A stretch of 64,000 bases of DNA, taken from Rhizomucor pusillus (lineage: Eukaryota > Mucoromycota > Mucoromycetes > Mucorales > Lichtheimiaceae). Numbering within the stretch: position 1 is the first letter of the stretch; each line of letters starts with the position of its first letter. Both the position numbers and the translations under genes were made by a program. The stretch covers positions 5,036 through 69,035 of the forward strand of contig FWWN02000627.1 of the NCBI GenBank assembly GCA_900175165.2, in the 5' to 3' direction. Shown here piece after piece: positions 1 through 11,100 of the stretch. The notes under the pieces are model-generated. The model was not told the origin of the DNA. It did no database searches and saw only the letters and a list, made by a program, of their open reading frames with translations.

Positions 1-54
1 TCGGCGATGGACAACATGGCCTCAAATTAAATTTACATAGTTACAAATTGGGGC

Positions 55-312
55 CTATGTAACTTTTATGACTTTAGCAATGTGAAGGAAGGCGGCAATC
101 GCTTCAGCTGCAATGGCAAACAGAAGAGAAGGAGCATCATCGAAGACATACTGCCAGTGGACTTTCCATATCGACATAATAGTGCAGAAAACGATACGTG
201 TCCAGTCTAACTGAAATTATAGTAGCACCTTGTAGCAAACAGTACGAATTTGCAGAGTATCTCAGCTAGCGAAGTTTACTCTCTCATTGCGTTGACCAAG
301 ATGAACCGCCAT
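55..312 (-). CDS. Tentative small two-exon gene, unrecognised 62-aa protein
   Basis: Seen on the minus strand: an ATG at 310-312 opens an 11-codon exon (280-312). A GTAAAC donor and a TTTCAG acceptor bound a 69-nt intron (211-279), and a second exon (55-210) ends in TAG. The product would be 62 residues, with a C-terminal half rich in Ala, Ile, Phe and Leu that could form one membrane helix or an amphipathic helix. I do not recognise the family. The splice signals and intron length match genes elsewhere in the window, which is the main support. The model starts 129 bp from the start codon of the divergent uS5m gene, so the two could share a promoter. The true gene could continue off the left edge through another splice. 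It may also be a chance reading. Confidence 0.3.
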
Positions 313-441
313 CGTCAGCCTTGATGACAGCCTTCTCAATTATTTTTTACATATCAACCAAAATTAAGTTCCTTTTGTGACCGCGAAATTGAAGTCAAAA
401 ACCTGTAGACGGCTTTCCTTGCAAGACAAAACAGCTACACA

Positions 442-1392
442 ATGCTGGCTTCCTCTCGGCTCGTAGCACGGTCACTTTTCACAATTCCACGAGCTTCTGC
501 TGGTACGTGTATAAGAATACCAAACCGCTTGAATGAATTCCTGACCTTGTTCAATTTAGCGGGTGCCTGGTCCGCTTTGCGTTCGTACGCCACAACTGAC
601 AATGCCAGTGGCTCACGATTCCGCCAGAGAGGCCTGACCGAGCAGAATTTGCCACAACTTGACAAAGTAGACTCTATACTCGATTTCCCCGATGGCACCT
701 TAAAAACCGAAGGAAAACCGACCGACCAAACGCTTCAACAATCCAAACTTTTCCCTCCCAGTCGACCGGCCGATGTAGTCATGAACGCCAACGTCGATGT
801 CATTGACACTCCTCTCACCCCTGCTGAACAAAACCAACTGATGAAGCTTGCTTTGGTCGTCAAGCGCGTTGTCAATATGAACGGCAAGGGCAAGCAACCA
901 TCCATGTATGCTCTTGTTGTCGTCGGTAACGGAAAAGGTCTCGCTGGATACGGCGAGGGCAAAGACGATGAAGCCAGTCGAGCAATCCAAAAGGCTACCA
1001 ACCGCGCTATCCGAAACTTGAGATATTTCCATCGCTATGACGATCGTACCATTGCTATGGATATCGAGCACAAATTCCATGCCGTCAAGCTGGAGCTCCG
1101 AAGCAGACCGCCAGGTATAAGCTATTTACAGCATTTTGACATCTTGAGTGTATATAATGTTAAATAACCAAAAATCCAACTAGGTTTCGGATGCCGTGCC
1201 AACCACTACATTCACGAGATCTGCCGATGTATCGGTATCAAGGATTTGAGCGGCAAAGTGCGTGGCTCTCGGACACCAATGAACGTCATCAAGGCAACCT
1301 TTGAAGCATTATCGAAACAAAAGTTGCCAGAGGATATTGCACAGATGCGCGGCAAGAAGCTGGCAGATGTTCAGAATATTTACTATGGATAA
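442..1392 (+). CDS. MRPS5: Mitochondrial small-subunit ribosomal protein uS5m
   Basis: This is a component of the mitochondrial ribosome small subunit, needed for organelle translation. Exons are 442-1114 and 1184-1392, with a 69-nt GT-AG intron in phase 1, giving 293 residues. The N-terminal ~110 residues are unconserved and basic with hydroxyl residues, as expected for a mitochondrial presequence plus extension. The S5 RNA-binding fold follows, with a [10 protein letters not shown] stretch and a [16 protein letters not shown] core (near residues 150-175). The S5 C-terminal domain in exon 2 contains [19 protein letters not shown] and [19 protein letters not shown]. The ATG at 442 is the first in frame and gives a plausible targeting sequence. 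Its 3' end converges on the START-domain gene. Confidence 0.93.
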
Positions 1393-1631
1393 AAAGAACG
1401 AGCGGATCGTGTAGAATTGTAGATAAATTATACGAAACTAGGAAAGCAAAGACAAAAAAATTTGTTATTATTTGCATTTACTAAATGGGAAGCACTTTTC
1501 AAAATGGTTACCACTGGTAAGAAAGCTGCAAACCATGTATGAGAATGATATCGAATGGGAGGAGGAGCAGCCCCAGTCCGTTTTACTGACACTCTGAAAG
1601 ATATCTATATACAAGCTTTTTATCTACTTTC

Positions 1632-2675
1632 TCATGGGGTGACGATGATGGTAGCCGAGCCGGAAATATCGTCAATGACAATCAACTTGTTTCCGCACTT
1701 TTCATCTTCAATGCGAGGTTCGCTGGACTGGCCATCGACTTGCACCTTGACGGGATCAGGGTATGTTTTGCCGGATATCAAGAGTTCAAGACGATTTTCG
1801 CCGTTGCCCTTGACAGACAGTGTGTATTTTCTTGAATCATGGTCAAAATTTTCTCCCAAAAACTCGGCTGTAAGTTGGCGGGTGTACGGAGGGAACCCAT
1901 TGTCGGCAATATACTCTGAGAGTTTGCCTGCACACAGCGGGATAGAGGTTTGGACCCTCTTAAGCAACCATGTAGGGATACTGCCAGCAAGGTCGATTTG
2001 GACGACATACGTCACTGCGATGCCTTCAGGCACACGCTGGAACTTCCATCCAGAGCACATCAAGTTTGCACGCACGCAGCCGGGCACTGGAGGGACCTTA
2101 TCGTCTTCAACAGACATGATCAGCAAGTACACTAGGTCGTCGCCGGAATCCCTGATGGATGCACCGCAAATGTCACGCGGACTAGTGTGCCATCATCATC
2201 ATTATCATCATCGATCAATACCCACAGCTGATATCTTAGTGTAGATATGACCGGCTTACCTCACTGGCCAAGGTGCTTTCATCTTGACCCAGGAAAGCGT
2301 CTCGTAGCGGGTGAAAATTTCCTTGATTTCTGCTTCGTCCAACTGTTCGTCCCCTACATGTTTCACAAATGTCAAACTTCGCTTATGCTGTTACTGCACA
2401 AACTCTTTTTACTCACAGACTTTCCGGCATCCTGGTAGAATAGATGCAGACGCCATAGCCATGGGAGGAACTTGATCGGGGTCTGCCAATTGAAGCACTG
2501 CGTCGCCGCGAACCATGGGCAGCGGGTTTCCAGGCACGTCCTTTGTGTATAACTTGACGCCGTCCTTTTCCGAAGAGAACTCCCAGCCTTCAAGCGAATC
2601 TGCCAACGACTTGAAATGCTCTAAACCTTCGCGGACAGTCTTGGCGTGTCGATTGTCAGAGTCAATGATGGTCAT
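1632..2675 (-). CDS. START-domain lipid-transfer protein
   Basis: Exons on the minus strand are 2417-2675, 2260-2353 and 1632-2181, giving 300 residues; all junctions are GT-AG and in frame. The START fold (StAR-related lipid transfer; a hydrophobic cavity for a sterol, phospholipid or ceramide) is visible as GWEFSSEKDGVKLYTKDV near residue 30, ILPGCRKVWDEQ near 80, a WVKMKAPWPVSPRD stretch near 110 and VTYVVQIDLAGSIPTWL near 190. About 90 residues follow the domain and end in a beta-rich tail. No membrane anchor or targeting signal is obvious, so a cytosolic carrier is the simplest reading; the ligand cannot be told. The ATG at 2673-2675 was chosen because it directly precedes the domain; an open frame continues further upstream without a clear reason to use it. 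Confidence 0.85.
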
Positions 2676-3018
2676 GAGTACGCGTGTGTAAGTTAAGAGT
2701 GAAAGTTTGCAAAGTTGACAACACAGGTGGATAATATACTCCCGCGCAGGTAACACAAGAACCATAAAAGGATCTTTAATCATTACAACACCTACAAGGT
2801 TTCCCGTATTTACCAGCCAACTTTTTTTCCTGAACAAAGCAATTCATCATCACATATGATTTGCAAACGCTATATGCAAACTGATCGATCGCTACAATCA
2901 TCGTGAGAAAGTGACAGTATTTGTTTTATAGGAAATAGTAAAGGAGCGAGTACGGGAAAGATTACTTTTTCCAGGATTTTACGCAAAGGGGAAAACTATA
3001 CATGAAGAACCTCTCTTT

Positions 3019-4457
3019 TTACCACTCAAAATCGCCATTCGATCGATGGAACAGATAGTCACGTCCATTGATCAACATAATTCCATCCTTCAAGACACAC
3101 TTCCATTTGTTCTTTGTGCGACTGACCTGTTAGGTGATTAGTCAGATACAACAAGTTTCGAAAGATCAAGCACCAAAACAGATCATACCTTGTCATACAA
3201 GCAAAGAATAATGTGTTCAATTTCTTCGCCTCCATCAGGATCATCGTCAGCATCATCTGAATCATCAAGATCAGAGTTGATATCATCCTCCTAATTATCT
3301 GTCAGTAAACGCTATTGATAGACTTGTCATGCTTGCCAACGTACCCCGTTATCATCGCCTTCTCCGTCGACTTGAGGGATTTTTACATTTGGATTTAGTG
3401 CACCGGCTTTGATAGCCCTTGCTTTTGCGTCACGCATCAACTGCTTAATATTATCGGGAAGAGAGTCCAAAGATAGCTGTTCGCCAGTAGAGGATGTAGC
3501 GGTGAAGGAAATGGAGGGAGATGTCAATGACTCATCGCTGCAAAGATCAGCAATTCGTGCATCGATTTGCTAGGAACAAACATAGATCAGGATCACAAGT
3601 ATCCGTGCCACTACATTGCTAATATTTACCTCGGTGGTGAGTTCAGAATCGGCTGAACCATCATTCTGTGGGATGTTTAATCTGCCAATGTGTAATTTCG
3701 ATTCGGTCGTATCATGATGATCAATATTTGGTCGAGGTAATTGGATTGATGTACTTTGAGGGTGCATAATGTGAAGTTGTCCATTGCCAGGCGCCTGGGT
3801 GGAAACTGGCTTTCCAGCGGAAGGTGCCGTTGAGCCAATGTTACTCATTGATCGATTTGCAAGCCCGTAAACATCTTGCTGTGATTGAGGCTGTCGAGGA
3901 GCATTCATGCCAGGGTCACGCATATGCTGTCTCATAGCATTTCCCCCAGCCGCTAGGGAGGCCAAACTCGCTGCAGCCGCTGCATTTTGTGCGTACTAAG
4001 ATCCATCAGCAAACTGTGTCAGCGACAAGAGTACCATTAAAAGACAAGGCTACATTTTCAACCTACACTGACATTTGGGTATGACAGAGGCGCGCCCATC
4101 CCTTCGGCAGTAGACGCTGGGATAGTGACTCCTTCCCCATTGTCTTCGTCGTAGTATCCATCCTCGCTGAATCCAAAGTTGGCGACTCGGGAGCGTGCTA
4201 CTTTGGTCTCCCAAGACTAAAATAGGCAATTCCATTTTTAATGCATTGCCCAAAAACCAAACTCAACAATAGGACATACTCTTTGAAGCTCCTGGAGTAC
4301 AGCTTCATCAATACCCATGTCTTCGAATTCGCCGCGTACTTGGTTGATTACGTCGTCAATGACACAACGATATACATGGGACTTTCAAGAAATTGAGTGA
4401 TTACACTGCTACATCTGGGCTTTACTGCAAAATGCTCACCACGACGGAATTCGACAT
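3019..4457 (-). CDS. TOA1: Transcription initiation factor IIA large subunit
   Basis: This is the TFIIA alpha/beta precursor, which stabilises TBP on promoter DNA for RNA polymerase II. The seven minus-strand exons are 4440-4457, 4280-4381, 4067-4216, 3630-3995, 3345-3569, 3189-3290 and 3019-3126; together they encode 356 residues. The N-terminal four-helix bundle part is clear (SHVYRCVIDDVINQVRGEFE, residues 7-26). A long low-complexity linker with Gln, Pro and Met follows. The acidic stretch (residues ~285-305, many Asp) leads into the C-terminal beta-barrel, with IEHIILCLYDKVSRTKNKWK and a final DYLFHRSNGDFEW. The first exon codes for only six residues. Every intron is phase 0. The length suits the family. 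Confidence 0.93.
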
Positions 4458-5089
4458 GATGGTTGTTGATCGGGGGTAGAGAAAGTTAGAGTTGACAAGT
4501 TTCGATCACGCTGATATACTTGATTGTGGAAAACAAAGTATCCAGTAGATAGAGTGTGCCGTTGACGAGCAAGTAGTAGGATTCGTCAGCAGCGATCAAT
4601 GGAGCAAGAATCGTTTGTGTCAACTTACAGATTTGGAAGTGATCAGTCGCCGGACGATTAGTAGCTAATTATACAACTTCAATATGTACACTGGATAGCA
4701 ACAAGTCCTAGAAAACGAATTCCCACCTCGACGGCTAGATTGGTAAGAAAGGGGAGGGCGGGCGTAGTGTCGAGTCGACACAGTGAAACAAATGAAATTT
4801 ATACTACAGATATCTGGGGAAAATTAATTCCATTACGGCAAGATGTGTGCGCATTGTTGTTACCGGACGACCAATTATAGCTACAAAAAAGGAAAGCCAA
4901 GACTAACTGGCTCTCACGGACAAGGCGCATTGTAGATATGAATTCCAGCAAAGATATAATTATGTATATTTTTATAATATTAAATCGTTCGTGATTATGG
5001 GTAGAGTCAGTTTTCTGCAACAGATGATATCTTTTTAGGAGTGCATGGTGCTTTATACTTTTGATGCTCAAAACTGTGTACGAATGGAT

Positions 5090-7523
5090 CTAGCAATTGC
5101 GTAGCTCAGGATCCAGCCAAGGCACACCAATTATCTCAAAAGCATGTTTTTCTGAATGCACTTCAAGCTGCTTCTTGTCTGCCTTGTCATCAAAAATTCC
5201 TGAGCTAGTTACCGTCAGTCCTTTTTCCTACGATACATCCGGTAAGCTTATGAAAAGAGTGGATAACACAGATATACTATGCATACTCTTTTTGCATAAT
5301 CACGTAACGCTCTTTCGAACTGTCGGGAGCCTGTCCAGCCGAGCACAGCAGTGGGGTACTCCACAAGAGACGCGATAATAAGATCCACCTGGCGAAGTAT
5401 GCTTTTTGATGGTTGCAAAAATGCCATAAAGCACTTTAGACTATATGTTAGAGTATTGCTTTATGGAAGAGACAGACTATGCGAGACCTGCCTTGTCTAA
5501 ACGATCAAAACCTGCTTGCTTGCCGCCTCCTTTAGGAAAATCATGCGGTCCTCGTCGTTTAGTATCTGGATCAGAGTACCAAAGCTTGTGCTTGACGTAG
5601 CCTGCATTGGATTAAACGGTGGTTATGTAAACCGTGGGTGAAAGACTTGAACAATAAATTTTATACCTGATTGCGACAGTTGATCAACAAGTTGACTTAG
5701 CAAATGATCAGTGTCCAGTTTTGTGTTTCGACTGCTAATCACAATATCCAGGTCTCCGTTCTCCTCCTTGCCTCGTCTACAGTTAATTGTTAAACGTGAA
5801 AACCAGTTGCATGTACTTGTGTTTTAACTTTACCTGTATCCTCCTACTGGCGTCACAAATGCTTGATCATCCACTTTAGTCAACTCGTGTCGAATTATTT
5901 CTACGAGTTCCTCAATGTCTTGTCTAGACATGCTATTTAAAAAATAACGTCAGCTTTGGGCAAGACAAATCCGGTTTCATTTTTACTTGCGGTTGGATGA
6001 GATCAGGCAGCAGTTCAATGCAGAGTCTCACGGTATTTGTTAACTTTGCGTTCTCTAACACCTCCTGCAACGTTCTGTATCCGCTATCCCACCAGATCCT
6101 TGCGGTCGCAACACCGACGCCTTTGTAAAGGAGAAAATGATCTTGTTAAAAGAAATGATGACTTTCCGAGAGCACCCAGTGTAAAAAGTACCAAATACTT
6201 TGCAAAATAGGCTCAGAGTATTGAACTTTTCATCTGTCAAGAGCTTCTCTGCTTCCGGTATTGTACCGGTGCTTAGATATGTCCGTACGAGCTCTGTCAT
6301 CTTTTTGCCAACGCCTAGAAACGATTCAGTGGCTCGCGACAGTCAGCGTATGGATTACCCAGATTACCGATAATTTTGGAAGCTTCTTCGGCTGATCGTA
6401 TTCTACGGGGGTATGCCTTGATGACATTTTTGTAAATATACAGCCATTTTCATCCTTTCCTGTACAAACCTTGATTGCTGCAATGGTGTGTCGGTAACTA
6501 AGAGCGTTCTTATCTTCCATGTCCAATTCTCGCTGTCTTTCAAGTAGCCTTAGCAAATACACGAGTTTCTGATTGTGGTAAGGTTTTAGGGGCGTTGGTC
6601 GGAAACATTCGTACTTGCTATTCACGAAGTCAGGCGCCAGTTCATTGTCTAGTGTCACGGATGCTGTCAATGAATACGATGAATAGTTTTCCAATAATAA
6701 TTCGCTAACCAAAATCTTCATCTGTATCCTGCGCCGCTTCATCCCTGTTGTAAACAACGAATTAGCCATCTGACTGTCCTTTTTGTTGGCTACATCTTAC
6801 TCTTCGTCTTCTGGAAACCTTGGCATTAATTGGGGCGTTCTCTCAGCAAACGGCTTTGTCAATAAATCACTTGGCTGATTGATATGCTCTGGTTTCCCAG
6901 CCTGGGTAGTCTTCATTTTCTTCACAATGACATAATTATCCAACGGTAACTTGCATTGTTGTTTGATACTAAGGGTGACGCACCATGGTTTAAGTATATG
7001 CAGTTGAGTACCCACATTGTTGTCAGATAAGCATTTCAAAGAGAATCCTTACCTATCTTTGATCCAATTGATGTCCACGACTGGAATCTTTTTCGGCTCG
7101 TCAACACTTTTCTTGTAACAAGCAGCAATCTGGCAACCTGTAATTGTACCTTTCGATTTTCCAAATGCCTTTGAATTCTCGATGCAGATTTAAGACTTGT
7201 TGCAATCATTGTCGCCTTGTCTTGAGATGCACAGTATTCTCCACCTGGACGCCTGCATTAATATTGCGTGCACAAATTTTGCATGAATTGCTTGTAAATA
7301 AATTACCGTGCTTCTCAAGTAGCTTTTTGGTTGCTTCTACAGTGTAAGGCTCGATTTTAACAGGTAGAATATATATACGAACGCCCTTGAAGAGATCTTC
7401 CATTGACTTTTCTCTCGATGAGATGCTCAAGTACAGGGGATATGAAAGAATGTATGGAAAAGAAGGGTCAGACGTAATGCGGCCAATGCGATCAATGGCT
7501 TTTATGGGGGACGTGATTCCCAT
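5090..7523 (-). CDS. Family X DNA polymerase with BRCT domain, Pol mu/TdT type
   Basis: This enzyme fills gaps and joins ends, as in non-homologous end joining or base excision repair. The 14 minus-strand exons are 7307-7523, 7150-7244, 7053-7087, 6801-6968, 6710-6744, 6470-6663, 6368-6416, 6192-6314, 5991-6120, 5834-5932, 5667-5776, 5492-5601, 5287-5433 and 5090-5227; they give 549 residues. The N-terminal BRCT domain (about residues 35-130) ends with VVDINWIKDS. The 8-kDa/fingers region has FCKVFGVGVATARIWWD (near 300). Palm motifs are GGYRRGKEENGDLDIVI (D390 and D392) and RQVDLIIA (D472), the metal-binding triad. The GWTGS motif (487-491) is the Pol mu/TdT form, where Pol beta and lambda carry YFTGS. 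Two introns (5933-5990 and 5434-5491) only keep frame as GC-AG. The start is the first in-frame ATG ahead of BRCT. Confidence 0.88.
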
Positions 7524-8118
7524 TTTTGGAAGGTCAATGGATTCCGTTGATTTTGAGAGTCGAAGCTCTTGCAAGAGGATATGTAAAGTTGTACATGAGC
7601 ATGTGAAATCCTACAGTGACATCATATATTAATATTAGTCGTTGGAAAGGCTGATTTCCTATGTAAGGTTTTTGACACATAGGGACTACAGCTAGAGCTT
7701 GGACGAGCATTCTCTATCTTTTGTAAAACTCATCATGTAAACGATGAAATGTATGGAGTTAGCAATACCTATCAGCCAATGTCGGCAGCAGAGGGGCAAA
7801 ACTAATAAATGGCGATGAGCTACAGCGTACATTCCGTTTCTTTATTTTATTTTTACTTTTGTGTAAAGTTTTCAGCCTTTGTGAAACGCTCACGAGAAAA
7901 ACGGCTTTACTGCCAATTTACGGGCGGATTCGTTCCGGAGGTTCATACGTTCTCTTCTTCTTTTTTGTACTTTGTGTTTCATGAAGTCCAGTTTCAGCAG
8001 CGGCAATCAACGGAAGCGTTTTTCCTTCCAGCTAACCCGCAGAGTCGAACGAGGTACGTGTTTATGCCTATATATTCAGGGTATTATGTGAAGCATCTGC
8101 GATAGCTCAAAGACTCGT
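7524..8118. promoter_or_regulatory. Divergent intergenic region between Pol X and the methylase megagene
   Basis: This 595-bp stretch separates the start codons of two genes transcribed away from each other, so it must carry both promoters and 5' leaders unless an unseen gene lies within. No convincing TATA box or named site stands out. A T-rich block lies near 7840-7860. A 98-codon open frame at 7809-8105 has no recognisable product and is treated as chance or as leader sequence. Confidence 0.5.
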
Positions 8119-11100
8119 ATGCGTGATTTTGACATGCCTGCAGAAAAATCTGATAAAGGCGACAAACCTGACATCAAAAAAGCAGAAGCAGTTGCTGATG
8201 ATTCCAGAATCAAGCAAAGGGACGTTGCTTTGGAAACCGACAGCATCAAAACGAAAAAGAAAGATTTCCAGTTGACATTGAAGACAACGAAGAGCAGCAA
8301 CGGGATGACTGCATCAACGTCGTCGTCGGGGGATATTGATGACCACCACGGACGCTCGCTGTGCAACGTCAAGTCCGGTGCCAAGTTTGGCAAGTTCATG
8401 GGCAACAAACTGCTCCTTATCAAGGATCGTCTCACAGAAAACAAATCCGTGACGCAATCCGATTTGACAGGTTACTTTCGTGTCCAAAAACCATCCAGCG
8501 CTGGCAAGATCACCATCAAACTTGGCTGTGGATCTGAAGAGAAAGATGACGGTGCAAAAAGGCCAGAAAAAGACCATCGTGAGGGATTGCAAGACGAAGT
8601 AGGCACTCGCGCAGATGAGGCGCCTTGTTTAGATGAAGGCAGCCAAAGTGAACAAGGATGCAAGGAGAGCGTCGCTGTTGAAGATTGCTCAACTATCGAG
8701 CAAGCTGTGCCGCAGCAAAAGCCATCCGCTACAGAGGATGTCCCTAAAGTTGTTGATTCTCTCAGCGCTTCGTTGCCAAAGGTGGATCATACGAAATCTG
8801 CTCAAGTCGACAATAATGACAATAGCAGTGATATCCATGGCCAAGAGCTATTCGATGATCTAAGTTCGTTGAGCTCGTTGCAATCGGACGATGATGTGTT
8901 GGGACCATGGTCTGAAGCACCGTTGAAACACGGGTACCAAGAGCCACCCGAGTATTGTTTCGAATGCGACTATGAGCGCAAGGATATCGACGGGCCATTT
9001 GAGCAAGTCCAACTATGCGACCGGTGCCAGTCTATCTGGTCAGATCACTCCAGTTCTTGGTTGTCTCGAATACTTATTCTAAGTGACAAGGGCAACAGCA
9101 AGACTAGCAATAGCAGACGACGCCCTGTTCATCGACGCACCAATAGAGCGAAGCGAAGCAATTCAAAATTATCAGCTGTACCACCACCAGCGAGAGGTCG
9201 CTCCACGAACAAAAAGAAGCAAAACCCAATAAAGCAACAAGACCCAGAGCCAGATGATGGACAAGGCGAGCAGGAAGCTATCGAATTTGAGTCCAATCCA
9301 TATGGGTTCACTTTTGGAGCTCAAGTACAAGTTCTGAACATCAATGGGCTTTGGTACCGTGGCACACTTACCATGATGAAAGGAGGGAAAGTCAAAGTTA
9401 GATACGCTGACTGGCTGGATCAAGAAGAGTGGTTTATCACGGGTAGCCGGCGTATTAAGCTGCTCCAGGAAGGTCAGGACAATGATATTGAGCAGCCACG
9501 GCGGGTAGAGGAAAGAGAATCTTCTGCAGGTAAACTAAGGCAAAAGGAGAGCGCCAGTCATTTATTGCATATTAATTGATATATCAAATGTTTTCTCTCA
9601 ATCTGAAGAGTTTCCAGCTCTCTTTACCACAGCACGTACACCAGCCAAAGATGATGACTATCTGAGCGCAGTGCTCGATAAGGATCCGACTCAGATATTC
9701 AATGACAATGAGGTGTATCTAACACGACGCATGGCGCGCGAACTAGCGGACGAACATGGTTTCCGTGTCAACGCTTACGGATACCGTCACAATCGAGCTG
9801 TTGCTGTCACGTTCAAGAGCTTACAGCTTGCAAAGGCAAAGGAGGAGGTGCTGGGCTATTTGCGTGAAATGCGCAGCGATCAGGTGCGCGTGTGGTGTCC
9901 CACCCTCCGTCAATCTGAATGGTTGCCTATGGGAAGCCGTCGTTTACGATTACTGACGGATCAAGAAGAAGCCGCGTTGCGCAAGGACACAAACTTTGTC
10001 CCGCCGTCCATCGATGCAGAGCAACAAGGCAAGATAGTACCAGATATGCCGCCGCCTGTAACAACCAGTAAGTATCGTCATCTATCTTCAGTACCGACGA
10101 AGCAGCAAAGACCCGCATCATCCAGCAAGCAAAAGGCAAAAAACACTGTTAACGCCAACAAGGCTGAAACTGTGGAGAGCACGTCAGCTTGCAATCAGTC
10201 CTTCAAGACAACTGGCGCCTTTGCTACACGTCGTGCTTTGAGGCAATTGAAAGACGAGCACGGCTTTGCGCCTAATCCGTACGGATACGCGTACAATCAA
10301 CCTGTCGAGATACTGAACACAAGAACAGCGAAGACAAAATTCTGGGATCGAGGGCGACTCATCGCGATGAGACCTGGAGAAGTCAAAGTTCGCTACGATG
10401 GGTGGGGCGAGATATACGACGAATGGCTGAAAGTTGGAAGCAGGCGCATACGTCTTGTCTCGAGTGAAGATAACAACGAGAGCCCGCTCCACAGTGATAA
10501 CAACAACAATGTCACCGGTGAGGGCGCCAGTCAACATCAGTTGCAACCACCATCGTCATCATCATCAGCAGCAACGCCGTTCTTAGCAGCAGCCAATAGT
10601 TTGCTCCTAACCGAAAGTAATCCGGAATTGAAGGATGAAGCAAAGAAGAAGAAAAAGCGCCGGGTTTTGGGACCTGAGGATTACTTGCAGCTCGGATATG
10701 TCGTCAGTCTCGACAATCCTCCGCCGCAGAAAAGGCGAGGCAGACCTCCAAAACCTAAGCCCGTCAAGGAGGACTGCAAGACTGAGGATTCTTCGGCGCC
10801 TGATGCAGACTATACTGATGAGGTTGGAAAGAAGAAAAGATCCCGACGAACGAAGAAAAAGATGAAGCAAGGTCGCAAAAAGCAGCGTAACACCAATTCT
10901 CTTGTTGACGTTGCAGGAGCTGGCAGTAAATCTCGCTCCAATAGCGCTGCTGGTCCTGTTTCCATAACTCCATCATTAGCCAAGCCTGCTGCAGAAACGT
11001 TACCATTCTCGCTACGCAGTGACCTAACGCATAACGATAAGCATGGGTTCATAGCAAACGAGTATGGATACGATTACATGCAGCATGTACAAGTACTTCA

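Noticed and set aside
7088..7149. A 38-nt intron in the Pol X BRCT region
   Set aside because: An acceptor further on gives a 62-nt intron and joins directly to the conserved IPVVDINWI, a better fit.
7150..7307. Apparent frameshift and stop in the BRCT domain of Pol X
   Set aside because: Using the CCAG at 7245-7248 as acceptor instead of an earlier AG restores a normal BRCT sequence with no frameshift.
7809..8105. 98-codon open frame ahead of the methylase gene
   Set aside because: No recognisable domain, composition like noncoding AT-rich sequence, and it ends 13 bp before the methylase ATG; at most a leader ORF.
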